A stretch of 64,000 nucleotides of DNA from positions 6,058,462 to 6,122,461 of the forward strand of contig KB906767.1 in assembly GCA_000381625.1 (NCBI GenBank), given 5' to 3'. The notes under the pieces are model-generated. The model had not been told where the DNA came from, ran no database searches, and saw only the letters and a program-made list of their open reading frames with translations. Shown here one piece after another: positions 8,879-18,160 of this stretch (its first letter is position 1; each line of letters starts with the position of its first letter). This stretch comes from Bryobacterales bacterium KBS 96 (GTDB lineage Bacteria > Acidobacteriota > Terriglobia > Bryobacterales > Bryobacteraceae). Position numbers and translations under genes: made by a program.

Positions 8879-10051
8879 ATGCTCATGTCTATGGGTTTCT
8901 CTTCGGTCGCAAAAGAATGCGGCGCGGCCTCCCAGCCCCTGCACGAGCGTTACCGGGACGACTTTCCAGTCACGAGCCAGCTTACCTACTTGAATCACGC
9001 GGCCGTGGCGCCCCTTTGCCGCCCGGCGGCCGAAGCCATGAAACAACTGGCCGATGATGCCCTGAACTACGGTTCTCTGCATTACGACCAGTGGATGGCG
9101 GCTTACCAGGGACTTCGGAGCGCCGCCGCCCGCCTCATTAACGCCTCCTCCGGCGAGATCGCGATTGTCAAGAACACTTCGGAAGGGGTTGCCACCATCG
9201 CCCTGGGGCTTGACTGGAAATCGGGCGACCGCATCGTGGTGTTCCAGGAAGAGTTCCCGGCTAACTATTTCCCCTGGCTCCGTTTAGAGAGCAAAGGCGT
9301 TCAGATTAGCCGGCTGTCCATCCATGATCCGCTTGATCGGATTGCCGAGGCGATTCGCGGAGCCCGGTTGCTGGCGATCAGCTATGTCAATTACCTAAGC
9401 GGCTACCGGGTAGACCTCGACACCATCGGCCGGCTCTGCCGTGAACACAACTGCTTCTTTTTTGTGGATGCCATTCAAGGCATGGGAGCGTTCCCGATCG
9501 ACGTGGAGCGATCCCAGATCGACGCTCTCTCGGCCGACGGTCACAAATGGATGCTTGGTCCCGAGGGAAATGGCATATTGTACGTCCGAAAGAATCGCCT
9601 CGATCAAATAGAGCCAGTGGAATTCGGTTGGACAAACGCCGCCGGTTACGCCGACTACGCGTCCCGTGACATGACCCCGAGGCCGGACGCCGGGCGGTAT
9701 GAGTGTGGCACCCTGAACACCATCGGCTGTTTCGGGCAGCGGGCGGCGATCGAGTTTCTGCTTGCAATCGGCGTCGAACACATCACCGCGTCCGTGGAGC
9801 GCCTGGCCGACCGTATCTATCGCGGCGTTCGCGCAAAAGGCTACGAAGTTCTTGCGGAACGCACACTCGAAACCGGCTCGGGCATTGTGAGTTTCCGGCA
9901 TCCCCGGGTAGATGCCCGTGAAATTGTCACCAAACTCCGCGAGGCGCGAATCGCCGCGGCCCCGCGCCAGGGCTGGATCAGGACATCACCGCATTTCTAT
10001 ATCGACCCGGCCGAGATCGACCGGATGCTGGAAGTGCTGCCGGCGGTGTAA
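8879..10051 (+). CDS. Class V aminotransferase family protein (PLP-dependent)
   Basis: Fold-type I PLP enzyme of up to 390 residues, of the NifS/isopenicillin-N-epimerase-like superfamily. Seen: an N-terminal LTYLNHAAVAPL segment, a phosphate-binding region near KNTSEGVATIALGLDWKSGD, the cofactor Asp in FFVDAIQGMGAFPID, and the Schiff-base Lys in SADGHKWMLGPEG. The C-terminal domain ends VRTSPHFY-like (GWIRTSPHFYIDPAEIDRML), as usual. The start is uncertain: ATG codons at 8879, 8885 and 8891 are all possible and none has a clear ribosome-binding site. Substrate (amino acid or cysteine sulfur) cannot be assigned. It is followed closely by an AhpD-like gene. Confidence 0.9.
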   Translation: MLMSMGFSSVAKECGAASQPLHERYRDDFPVTSQLTYLNHAAVAPLCRPAAEAMKQLADDALNYGSLHYDQWMAAYQGLRSAAARLINASSGEIAIVKNTSEGVATIALGLDWKSGDRIVVFQEEFPANYFPWLRLESKGVQISRLSIHDPLDRIAEAIRGARLLAISYVNYLSGYRVDLDTIGRLCREHNCFFFVDAIQGMGAFPIDVERSQIDALSADGHKWMLGPEGNGILYVRKNRLDQIEPVEFGWTNAAGYADYASRDMTPRPDAGRYECGTLNTIGCFGQRAAIEFLLAIGVEHITASVERLADRIYRGVRAKGYEVLAERTLETGSGIVSFRHPRVDAREIVTKLREARIAAAPRQGWIRTSPHFYIDPAEIDRMLEVLPAV

Positions 10052-10068
10052 GGCGAGGGCAAACTTTA

Positions 10069-10088
10069 GCGGGCAGTGAACTGCCCGC
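10069..10088 (+). other. Intergenic hairpin without T-run
   Basis: GCGGGCAG (10069-10076) and CTGCCCGC (10081-10088) form a perfect 8-bp stem with a TGAA loop, between the aminotransferase stop and the AhpD-like start. With no T-run it is not a standard terminator. It could stabilise or separate the two messages. Confidence 0.5.
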
Positions 10089-10131
10089 CGGCACGATGAA
10101 TCGCGCGCCACAGGACGACAAGGAGCAACGA

Positions 10132-10560
10132 ATGGCAACTCTCGGTCTCATTGAATACGAAGACGCCGGCCCCGAAGCGCGGGCAGTGTTTGACGATATC
10201 CGCGCCACCCGGAAGACGGATTGGATCAACAATTTCTGGAAGGCTCTCGCTCATGACCCCGTGACCATGCGCCGGACATGGGAGAGCATCAAGGAAATCA
10301 TGGCGACAGGAGCCCTCGATCCGCTGACAAAAGAGCTGATTTACGTTGCAGTCAGCGTAACAAATCAGTGTGGATATTGTATTGCATCACACTCAGTATC
10401 CGCTCAAAAGAAGGGTATGACGAATAAAATGTTCGCCGAATTGATGGCTGTGGTCGGTATGGCAAATGAAACGAACCGGCTGGCGAGTGGCTATCAAATC
10501 GAAATTGATCCTGAATTCCAACGGCCTTTGGCTGGCGATTCCGGAACAGCAAGCATTTGA
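10132..10560 (+). CDS. Carboxymuconolactone decarboxylase / AhpD-like protein
   Basis: Small all-helical protein of 142 residues in the AhpD/CMD superfamily. The redox motif is intact: a Cys-x-x-Cys followed by His (NQCGYCIASHSVSAQKKGM, about residues 82-100), the pattern of alkylhydroperoxidase-type members. ATG at 10132 is chosen over 10096 because AAGGAG lies 6 nt upstream of it. The usual inference is peroxide or disulfide reduction; a plain decarboxylase role is less likely given CxxC. It sits immediately upstream of the first giant TonB receptor. A broken copy of the same gene precedes the second receptor. Confidence 0.88.
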   Translation: MATLGLIEYEDAGPEARAVFDDIRATRKTDWINNFWKALAHDPVTMRRTWESIKEIMATGALDPLTKELIYVAVSVTNQCGYCIASHSVSAQKKGMTNKMFAELMAVVGMANETNRLASGYQIEIDPEFQRPLAGDSGTASI

Positions 10561-10648
10561 AGCTTTGTGAGTTATCGTTTTCTGTGGCCTACAGGAAAAG
10601 GCAGTAAAATGCCAATTTATGTGAGATAAATTGCTATATGGAATTCAA

Positions 10649-10713
10649 TAGGAAAGTATATGTCTTCCTATATTTTCCTATGGCTTGACAATCGACAAAT
10701 CCCTTTTTACAAT
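10649..10713 (+). promoter_or_regulatory. Sigma-70 promoter and operator-like repeats of TonB receptor 1
   Basis: A textbook promoter: TTGACA (10685-10690), 17-bp spacer, TACAAT (10708-10713), 49 bp upstream of the start codon. Directly ahead of the -35 are two direct repeats of the TTCCTATA/TTTCCTATG type one helical turn apart, and an inverted copy (TAGGAAA at 10649-10655). The same arrangement recurs before the second receptor, which supports function. The regulator is unknown. Confidence 0.8.
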
Positions 10714-10762
10714 CGCACTAACTTTTCGCTCAGCAGTTTATTCCCATATAACAGGAGAGTGA

Positions 10763-13700
10763 ATGAGTATAACCTCACGATTAAAAGCACTGCTACGGAC
10801 GGCTCCTGACCGCCCCACCGTTTTAGTAACTCTGCTCGCGGCTTTAGTCCTGGCGCCGGCGTTGTCTTTCGCCCAGGATGTCACGGCGGCGATTACCGGC
10901 CGCGTTACCGATCCAAGTGGGGCTGCGGTCGCCGGAGCGAAGGTGACCGCGATCGACACTCAACGGGGAACCGCTTGGCCGACGGTAACGAACGGCGACG
11001 GCGTTTATAATCTGCCGCGTATTCCGGTGGGCACTTATAATGTCAAAGTCGAAAACCAAGGTTTTCAGATCAGCCAGCAATCGAACGTGACGCTGCAATT
11101 AAACCAGATTGCTCGCATGGACTTTCAACTTCAGGTCGGCAACATTTCGCAGTCCGTGGAAGTTACGTCGGCCGCTCCCATCCTGCAGACCGAATCGGCT
11201 CAGTTAGGGCAAATCATCGATTCCCGCACGAACACCGAATTGCCTCTGGCGACTCGCAATTACGTGCAGTTGACCCTGCTTGCGCCGGGCAGCGTGCACC
11301 CCAATCCGAGCACCTTCAAAAATGGACAGACAACGGCGAGCAGCGGCCGCCCCTATGTGAACGGCAACCGCGAGCAGGCCAATAACTTCATTTTGGACGG
11401 CGTCGATAATAACCAAGTCTCAGACAACTTGGTCGGCTATGCGCCGAGCGTGGATGCTATCCAGGAATTTAACGAAATTACCAATAACGCCTCAGCCGAA
11501 TTCGGCAATTTCATGGGCGGCATTATCAGCACCACCATTAAGTCCGGCACCAATCAATTCCATGGCAACGTCTTTGAGTTCTTCCGGAACGACAAATTAA
11601 ACGCCAACGAATGGGCGAACAATTTCAAGGCCGCGAAAAAACCGGCTCTCCGCTGGAACAATTTTGGCGGCACGTTCGGAGGCCCGATTAAGAAAGACAA
11701 ATTGTTCTTCTTTGTCGATTATCAGGGGCAGCGGCTTGATACGCCCACCAGTCTCACCTCCACTTCGCTCCTCACGGCACAGGAACGTGTCGGGGACTTC
11801 TCGCAGCTTCTGAACCCAGCTTTGACTGGAAAAAAGACCGCGATTCAGCTTACGAACCCTTATGCAGGTGGCGCAGAGTTCGCGGGAAATCTCATTCCGA
11901 CCAACCTTTTGAGCCCGGCGGCCCTCAAGATTGTCACATCACAGTATTATCCCAGCGCAAACAACAATCTTCTGGTCAACAATTTCCTGTATTCGACGCA
12001 AAGCGCTATTAATGGTGATCAGGGCGATGCCAAGGTAGATTGGAATATCTCCGACAAAGACCGGATGTTTGGCCGTTACTCCCAGAGCGTCATCGATAAT
12101 CCGACAACAAGAAGCTATCCGCTCCTGTACAACTCTTTTGCGAATTATCCAACCCATAATGGCGTTCTTGATTGGACCCGCACTGTTACCCCCACGTTCG
12201 TGAACGATGCCAGGATTGGTGTGAACTATGTTCTCGTGAACAACGGGGCAGCGGCTAACAACCTCAACAATTTCGCCGACACGGTTGGGATACCGGGCGT
12301 TCCGTCCACGTTTTTGCCTTCGCAGGCCTTCACCGGAGGCGTTGCCTCTAACTTCGGGACCGCTGATGTTTACCAGTTATTTGGCGACACAGTGATCCAG
12401 TACGGCGACACGGCCATCCTGACAAAGGGTAAGCATACAATGCATATCGGTTTTCAAGGATGGCGCCAGCGAATCAATACTTTCTACTCGGGCAACAACG
12501 GACGAGCGGGCACGTTCACCTATGACGGCCGGTATTCCGGAATCGCCGAAGCCGATTTCTTGATGGGTCTTCCCTCGATTGTGGGCGGCGGCATCAACGG
12601 CGGCACCTGGGGACAACGCGCGAACATCTTCGCGGCGTTTTTCCAGGACGATTATCGAGTTTCGCAGAACCTGACGTTAAATCTCGGACTGCGCTGGGAA
12701 CTCCACACTCCCTGGGTGGAAGTCCACGATCGCCAGGTGAACTTCGGCCTTATCTCCGGCGCTGTTGAACAGCCTGGTCAGAATGGAAACAGCCGCGCTC
12801 TTTATAACACGTATCAAGGCGCGGCGAACTTCCAGCCTCGTATTGGGTTCGCCTGGACTCCGGCCGGAAGCAGTTTCGTGGTTCGTGGCGCCTACACACT
12901 TTCTACTTACCTCGAAGGAACCGGGACGAACCTTCGCTTGACGCTAAACCCCCCGTATTCTTCCGAACACCAGCTCAACTATACGACGGAAAAAACCACA
13001 TTGCCGGGTTCGACGCTCGACCAGGGCTACGTTCCATTTGGAACCACGACCACCGATCCGTACCACAACGCTCTGATCCGTCTATGGGATCCGAATGTTC
13101 GTCCGGCGGTGGCAAATCAATGGAATTTCACTGTACAGAAACAGTTTGGCCCCACGACCACTCTGCAAGTGGGATACGTCGGACAGCGAACCACTCACCT
13201 AATGGTGCCTATGCCGTATTTCCAGAAGCAACTGATCTCTCCTGGAGTAACGGCGCCGAGCCCGTATCTCTCTGGTAATCCCTCCCTTGTCGCTTCTCTC
13301 GGAAAGACTGGCCAGATTTCCGGCACTGCCTCCAATGGCGACCAGACCTATCACGCTCTTCAGGCTGTCATGCAGAAGCGCCTCAGCGACGGACTGCAGT
13401 ACTCGATTGCATATACCTGGTCCAAATGTATGTCCGATGCCATCGGCTATTATGGCGCGGGCGGCCAATCGGGCAGCCAGTCGGCCTACTGGCAGAACCT
13501 TTACGATAAGAAGTCGGAATGGGGCCCTTGCTTTTATGACGTCACGCATGTGGTTACGGCGAACGTCATCTATGAACTGCCGTTTGGACACGGCCGTCAC
13601 TTCGGGAAGAACATGAATTCCGTAGTGAATGCCGTCGTCGGCGAATGGCAGCTTAGCGGCATCTACAGCGTGCATGGCGGATTCCCCCTCACCATTCGAG

Positions 13701-14080
13701 CGAACGATACGACAGGCACCGGATCCCGCGGTGGCCGGGCGAACTGCCTCGTTCCGGGCACAGTTTTCGGTACGCAAAATTCGCCCGTCGGCGGTTACCA
13801 ATGGTTTGATCCCTCTGCATACGCCACGCCGACCGGCACCTTCGGGTCTTGCGGTAACGGAACGATTCGTGGACCCGGCTTAAATACGCTGGATTTGAGC
13901 CTCGTGAAGCGTTTCTCGATTACCGAGCACCAGAGCCTGGAATTACGAGGCGAAGCCATCAACTTCACGAACACTCCCATTCTCAATGCGCCAACCCATT
14001 CAGTCGGGGCAACGAATGGCCTTATCAACGGCTCCCAGGGAGCGCGCAACGTACAGCTTGGGTTAAAGTACGACTTCTGA
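10763..14080 (+). CDS. TonB-dependent receptor, Oar-like, with carboxypeptidase-regulatory domain (copy 1)
   Basis: Outer-membrane protein of 1105 residues. Signal peptide 1-38, with cleavage after LAPALSFA. Then a carboxypeptidase-regulatory-like (Ig-fold) domain, about 40-130 (AAITGRVTDPSGAAVAGAKVTA...VPVGTYNVKVE-like), a plug region with RPYVNGNREQANNFILDGVDNNQ, and a long beta-barrel with many aromatic-ended strands, ending in aromatic Phe (LGLKYDF). Acidobacteria encode many such receptors, probably for import of peptides or polysaccharide fragments; the ligand here is unknown. AGGAGA is 4 nt before the ATG. It has a strong promoter upstream and two terminators downstream. The neighbouring paralog (14659-18036) is clearly homologous over its full length. 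Confidence 0.93.
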   Translation: MSITSRLKALLRTAPDRPTVLVTLLAALVLAPALSFAQDVTAAITGRVTDPSGAAVAGAKVTAIDTQRGTAWPTVTNGDGVYNLPRIPVGTYNVKVENQGFQISQQSNVTLQLNQIARMDFQLQVGNISQSVEVTSAAPILQTESAQLGQIIDSRTNTELPLATRNYVQLTLLAPGSVHPNPSTFKNGQTTASSGRPYVNGNREQANNFILDGVDNNQVSDNLVGYAPSVDAIQEFNEITNNASAEFGNFMGGIISTTIKSGTNQFHGNVFEFFRNDKLNANEWANNFKAAKKPALRWNNFGGTFGGPIKKDKLFFFVDYQGQRLDTPTSLTSTSLLTAQERVGDFSQLLNPALTGKKTAIQLTNPYAGGAEFAGNLIPTNLLSPAALKIVTSQYYPSANNNLLVNNFLYSTQSAINGDQGDAKVDWNISDKDRMFGRYSQSVIDNPTTRSYPLLYNSFANYPTHNGVLDWTRTVTPTFVNDARIGVNYVLVNNGAAANNLNNFADTVGIPGVPSTFLPSQAFTGGVASNFGTADVYQLFGDTVIQYGDTAILTKGKHTMHIGFQGWRQRINTFYSGNNGRAGTFTYDGRYSGIAEADFLMGLPSIVGGGINGGTWGQRANIFAAFFQDDYRVSQNLTLNLGLRWELHTPWVEVHDRQVNFGLISGAVEQPGQNGNSRALYNTYQGAANFQPRIGFAWTPAGSSFVVRGAYTLSTYLEGTGTNLRLTLNPPYSSEHQLNYTTEKTTLPGSTLDQGYVPFGTTTTDPYHNALIRLWDPNVRPAVANQWNFTVQKQFGPTTTLQVGYVGQRTTHLMVPMPYFQKQLISPGVTAPSPYLSGNPSLVASLGKTGQISGTASNGDQTYHALQAVMQKRLSDGLQYSIAYTWSKCMSDAIGYYGAGGQSGSQSAYWQNLYDKKSEWGPCFYDVTHVVTANVIYELPFGHGRHFGKNMNSVVNAVVGEWQLSGIYSVHGGFPLTIRANDTTGTGSRGGRANCLVPGTVFGTQNSPVGGYQWFDPSAYATPTGTFGSCGNGTIRGPGLNTLDLSLVKRFSITEHQSLELRGEAINFTNTPILNAPTHSVGATNGLINGSQGARNVQLGLKYDF

Positions 14081-14129
14081 GGTGGAGCGACCTTATCAAG
14101 CCCCACCGGGTTTGATGACGTTCGATATG

Positions 14130-14170
14130 GGCCGGCTTTCCGATGAACGAGAGGAAAGCCGGCCTCTTTC
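14130..14170 (+). terminator. Terminator 1 after TonB receptor 1
   Basis: GGCCGGCTTTCC (14130-14141) pairs perfectly with GGAAAGCCGGCC (14153-14164), followed by TCTTTCG. It lies 50 bp past the stop codon. Confidence 0.85.
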
Positions 14171-14209
14171 GTTTGGCGCAGCACGACGCTAACTATTCCT
14201 AAGTCCCAG

Positions 14210-14245
14210 CGGGCCGTATCGGAGTTCCGGTACGGCCCGTTCTTT
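14210..14245 (+). terminator. Terminator 2 after TonB receptor 1
   Basis: CGGGCCGTA (14210-14218) pairs with TACGGCCCG (14231-14239), then TTCTTTG. A second hairpin after the first suggests that insulation from the downstream paralog matters, or that one of them came with the duplicated segment. Confidence 0.75.
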
Positions 14246-14250
14246 GTGCA

Positions 14251-14410
14251 TGAATTTTCCGGCGCTCGCTCGCGACCCCACGACATGCGGCGGACCTGGG
14301 AGAGAGTATCAAACGTTCGCCAAATTGATGACCGTTGCCGGTATGGCAAATGAAACTCACCGGCCGGCGAGCGGGCGCCATCTGGAGATCGCGCTGCGTT
14401 CCAGGGCCCG
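14251..14410 (+). pseudogene. Decayed copy of the AhpD-like gene between the two receptors
   Basis: Two blocks match the intact AhpD-like gene in the same order. Bases around 14251-14310 resemble 10232-10290 (ctcgc..gacccc..gacatgcg.cggac.tgggagag.atcaa). Bases around 14313-14410 resemble 10430-10530 and encode LMTVAGMANETHRPASG against LMAVVGMANETNRLASG. About 140 bp that would carry the CxxC motif are missing, and the 5' end is gone. No intact frame survives. It marks the former upstream partner of the second receptor. Confidence 0.85.
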
Positions 14411-14517
14411 CTCCCTATTAATTACAGAACCAGAGCTATTGAAAAAGCGAGGCTTACGCTTCGCCTCGAAGGTTCAGGTTTCGATAAACAGTAATCCATC
14501 TAACATATATGGAAAAC

Positions 14518-14584
14518 AAAAGAAATGACTATGCTTTCTTATACTTTCTTTTGCCTTGACAGTTGTGCCGGTCCTCCTTACAAT
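14518..14584 (+). promoter_or_regulatory. Sigma-70 promoter and operator-like repeats of TonB receptor 2
   Basis: TTGACA (14556-14561), 17-bp spacer, TACAAT (14579-14584), the same hexamers and spacing as before receptor 1. Upstream, TTTCTTATA and CTTTCTTTT direct repeats and an inverted AAAGAAA copy match the layout at 10649-10680 with scattered substitutions. The spacer sequence itself has diverged, so the conserved parts are probably under selection. Confidence 0.8.
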
Positions 14585-14658
14585 CGCATTAACTTTCCGA
14601 GTAATTGTCTAAACGTCGCCGGTCACGCTAAAACGAAAAGCTCCGGCAGGAGGATTGA

Positions 14659-17600
14659 ATGAGGAGAGTCTCACATTTTAATTCCTGGCTACGGTTGGCG
14701 CCTTACTGTGCCGCTGTAGCCACTCTGTTCGCGGTATTGACCCTCGCGCCAGCATTGTCTTTCGCGCAGGAAGTCACGGCCGCGATCACCGGCAGGGTGA
14801 CAGATCCAACTGGAGCGGCGATAGCCGGAGCGAAGGTCACGGCCACCGATACACAGCGTGGAACCACCTGGCCGACTGTAACCAATAGCGACGGTATTTA
14901 TAACTTGCCGCGCGTTCCGGTCGGCACGTACAACGTCAAAGTGGAAACCCAGGGATTCCAAACAAGCCAGCAGTCGAACGTCACGCTGGTGCTCAATCAA
15001 ACTGCGCGAATGGATTTCCAACTGCAAGTCGGCAACATCTCGCAGTCGGTCGAAGTCACGTCGGCGGCCCCCATCCTGCAGACCGAATCGACGCAACTGG
15101 GGCAGGTGATCGATGCGCGAACGAATACCGCACTACCGTTAGCGACCCGCAACTACGTGCAATTGACGCTGCTTGCTGCGGGCACGGTCCACCCCGATCC
15201 GTCCAGCTTTAAAAATGGCCAGACGACAGGCGGCAGTGGCCGTCCCTACGTCAATGGCAATCGCGAGCAGACCAACAACTTCTTGTTGGACGGCATGGAC
15301 AACAACCAGGTATCGGACAACCTGGTCGGCTATGCTCCGAGCGTCGATGCGATCCAGGAATTCAACGAAATCACGCAGAACGCGCCAGCCGAATTCGGCA
15401 ACTTCATGGGCGGCATTATCAGCACCAGCATCAAGTCGGGAACAAATCAATTTCATGGCGGCGCTTTTGAGTTCTTCCGCAATGATGTGCTCAATGCTAA
15501 TAGCTGGTCGAACAATTTCAGCGATGCAAGCCGGGCGGCGCTTCGCTGGAATGAATTCGGAGGCACCTTCGGCGGCCCGATTAAGCGCGACAAGCTTTTC
15601 TTCTTTGTGGATTACCAAGGGCAGCGCTTCGATACGCCTACGAGCGTTTCGGCGACTTCTCTATTAACGGCAAAAGAGCGCTCGGGGGATTTCTCAGAGC
15701 TGCTCACAAGCGCCAATCCGGTGCAACTCTATAATCCGAATGCGCTGGATAGCGCCGGTAACCGCGTTCCCTTCGCCGGAAACATCATTCCAACGAACTT
15801 GCTGAGTCCGGTCGCATCGAAAATTGTCAATTCGCAGTACTATCCCATGCCCACCAGCGGCGGGCTCGTCAATAACTACTTGTATTCGACGCACAGCGCG
15901 ATTAATGGCGACCAGGGCGACGCGAAGGTCGACTGGAACATTTCCGAAAAGGACCGGATGTTCGGCCGCTATTCGCAAAGCTTCATTGAAAATCCATCCA
16001 CCGACAGCCGGCCATTGCAATACAACAGCTTTAACAATCTTCCGACGCACAACGGGGTACTTGACTGGACACGCACGGTTTCGCCGACCATCGTGAACGA
16101 TGCGCGCTTCGGAGTCAATTATGTCTTCCTCAACAATGGAGCCGCTTCGAACGGCCTCGACAATTTCGCGCAGACGGTTGGTCTGCCAAGCATTCCCTCG
16201 GCCTTTCTGCCTTCCATGACCCTTAACGGGGGTAATGCGGCCTCGATTGGCAACTCGGATATCTTTCAGCTCTTCGCCGATACTGTCATCCAATACGGCG
16301 ATACGCTGATTGTCACGAAGGGCTCGCACACGATGCATCTCGGTTTCCAGGGGCAGCGCCAGCGCGTCGATACGTTTTACTCCGGCAACAACGGACGGGC
16401 GGGGACATTCACCTTCGACGGCCGCTATACCGCCGGGCCAAATCCGCTGGCGACCGCGACGGCGGGTAAACCGGGCGCTCCCGGAGCCGGTATCGCGGAA
16501 GCCGACTTTCTGCTGGGCTTGCCTGACGACATCGGTGGCGGCGTCAACGGCGGCACCTGGGGCCAGCGCGCAAATATTTTCGCTGCCTTTTTTCAGGACG
16601 ATTGGCGCGTCACGCCGAATTTGACGCTCAACCTCGGACTGCGCTATGAATTGCACACGCCTTGGGTCGAGGTGAAGAATCGCCAGGCCAACTTTGATTT
16701 ATCGACCGGTCAGGAATATATTGCCGGCCAGGGGAGTTGTCCATACAACAACTGCGAGGCTCTGTACAACGAATACAACGGATTGACTAACTTCCAGCCT
16801 CGTATTGGGTTTGCCTGGACACCGGGCGGGGGCAAATTCGTGCTCCGCGGAGCGTATACATTGTCTTCCTATCTCGAAGGCACGGGCACGAATCTTCGCT
16901 TGCCGATCAATCCGCCATTTGCCGGCGAGCACGAGTTGGACTATACGAAATTAAGGACCGGCCTGCCCGGTTCCGTGCTCGACGATGGCTTCAATCCTTT
17001 CAATTCTGCTAGCATCAATCCGCTGAATGGAGCGACTCTTCGGGTGTGGGATCCCAATGTGCGCCCGGCGGTATCGAATCAATGGAATCTGAGTGTCCAA
17101 CGCCAGCTTGGTTCAACGACCACCTTGCAGCTTGCTTATGTAGGCCAGCGCACCACTCATCTGATGGTTCCGATGCCCTATTTGCAAAGTCAACTCCTGC
17201 CTGACGGCACGGTAGCGCCGACAGCGTTCTTCGCCGGCAACCCGGCCCTGGTAAGTGCAATCGGACAGGTGTCGGGCACAGCCTCCAATGGTAATCAAAG
17301 CTACCACGCTTTGCAGGCAGTCATGCAGAAGCGTCTGAGCGAGGGTCTGCAATACTCACTCGCCTACACGTATTCGAAGTGTATGTCCAATGCCATCGGA
17401 TACTACGGTGCTGGCGGACAGTCCGGTAGCCAGTCCGCATACTGGCAGAATGTGTACGATTCCGCGGCCGAGTGGGGGCCGTGTTTCTACGATGTAGAAC
17501 ACGTGTTCACCGGCGATGTTGTCTACGACATACCCTTCGGGCGTGGCCGCCGATTTGGAAAGAACCTGAACAGAGCTGTTAATCTGGTTGCCGGAGACTG

Positions 17601-18036
17601 GCAGGCGAGCGCCATCGCGAGCTTCCACGGCGGGTTCCCCCTAACGATCAGCGGGCCGGAGAATTCGGGAACTGGTTCCCGCGGCGCGCGGGCGGATTGC
17701 CTGGTTCCCGGCACGGTATTTGGCACGCAAAATTCGCCGCTGGGCGGCTACCAGTGGCTCGATCCAAACGCCTATGGACCTGCCGCCGCCGGAACTTTCG
17801 GTAATTGCGGTGTAGGGACGATACGTGGGCCTGGATTGCACACTATCGATTTGAGCCTCGTCAAGATATTCCCAATCACGGAGCGCCAAAACCTGGAGTT
17901 CCGAGGGGAGTTCATTAATTTCACGAACACGCCCATACTGAACGCTCCGGACCACGGCCTCGGCACGAATCTCGGTCTTCTCAATAGCTCGCAGGGTGAA
18001 CGGAACATTCAGTTCGGTCTGAAGTACAGCTTCTAA
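14659..18036 (+). CDS. TonB-dependent receptor, Oar-like, with carboxypeptidase-regulatory domain (copy 2)
   Basis: Outer-membrane receptor of 1125 residues, a full-length paralog of the preceding receptor. Signal peptide through LAPALSFA, then the same Ig-like regulatory domain (AAITGRVTDPTGAAIAGAKVTA), plug motif RPYVNGNREQTNNFLLDGMDN and barrel, ending QFGLKYSF. The first 250 residues are nearly identical to copy 1. Divergence is concentrated in barrel segments that would form extracellular loops, including an insertion near TAGPNPLATATAGKPGAPG and a Cys-containing insertion (QGSCPYNNCEALYNEY). GGAGG is 5-6 nt before the ATG. Loop divergence after duplication suggests altered ligand preference (inference). 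Confidence 0.93.
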   Translation: MRRVSHFNSWLRLAPYCAAVATLFAVLTLAPALSFAQEVTAAITGRVTDPTGAAIAGAKVTATDTQRGTTWPTVTNSDGIYNLPRVPVGTYNVKVETQGFQTSQQSNVTLVLNQTARMDFQLQVGNISQSVEVTSAAPILQTESTQLGQVIDARTNTALPLATRNYVQLTLLAAGTVHPDPSSFKNGQTTGGSGRPYVNGNREQTNNFLLDGMDNNQVSDNLVGYAPSVDAIQEFNEITQNAPAEFGNFMGGIISTSIKSGTNQFHGGAFEFFRNDVLNANSWSNNFSDASRAALRWNEFGGTFGGPIKRDKLFFFVDYQGQRFDTPTSVSATSLLTAKERSGDFSELLTSANPVQLYNPNALDSAGNRVPFAGNIIPTNLLSPVASKIVNSQYYPMPTSGGLVNNYLYSTHSAINGDQGDAKVDWNISEKDRMFGRYSQSFIENPSTDSRPLQYNSFNNLPTHNGVLDWTRTVSPTIVNDARFGVNYVFLNNGAASNGLDNFAQTVGLPSIPSAFLPSMTLNGGNAASIGNSDIFQLFADTVIQYGDTLIVTKGSHTMHLGFQGQRQRVDTFYSGNNGRAGTFTFDGRYTAGPNPLATATAGKPGAPGAGIAEADFLLGLPDDIGGGVNGGTWGQRANIFAAFFQDDWRVTPNLTLNLGLRYELHTPWVEVKNRQANFDLSTGQEYIAGQGSCPYNNCEALYNEYNGLTNFQPRIGFAWTPGGGKFVLRGAYTLSSYLEGTGTNLRLPINPPFAGEHELDYTKLRTGLPGSVLDDGFNPFNSASINPLNGATLRVWDPNVRPAVSNQWNLSVQRQLGSTTTLQLAYVGQRTTHLMVPMPYLQSQLLPDGTVAPTAFFAGNPALVSAIGQVSGTASNGNQSYHALQAVMQKRLSEGLQYSLAYTYSKCMSNAIGYYGAGGQSGSQSAYWQNVYDSAAEWGPCFYDVEHVFTGDVVYDIPFGRGRRFGKNLNRAVNLVAGDWQASAIASFHGGFPLTISGPENSGTGSRGARADCLVPGTVFGTQNSPLGGYQWLDPNAYGPAAAGTFGNCGVGTIRGPGLHTIDLSLVKIFPITERQNLEFRGEFINFTNTPILNAPDHGLGTNLGLLNSSQGERNIQFGLKYSF

Positions 18037-18060
18037 CGCCAACCTCATTCCAATAAACAG

Positions 18061-18096
18061 CGGGCCGGTTCGCAATCGCGATCCGGCCCGTTTTGT
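18061..18096 (+). terminator. Terminator after TonB receptor 2
   Basis: CGGGCCGG (18061-18068) pairs with CCGGCCCG (18083-18090), followed by TTTTGTG. It is 25 bp past the stop codon. Confidence 0.85.
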
Positions 18097-18160
18097 GTCG
18101 GGGCAACCTGGAACGGAGTACCCATGGCCCGGCGGGCCGCAGAATCGGATGAACGCGCCT

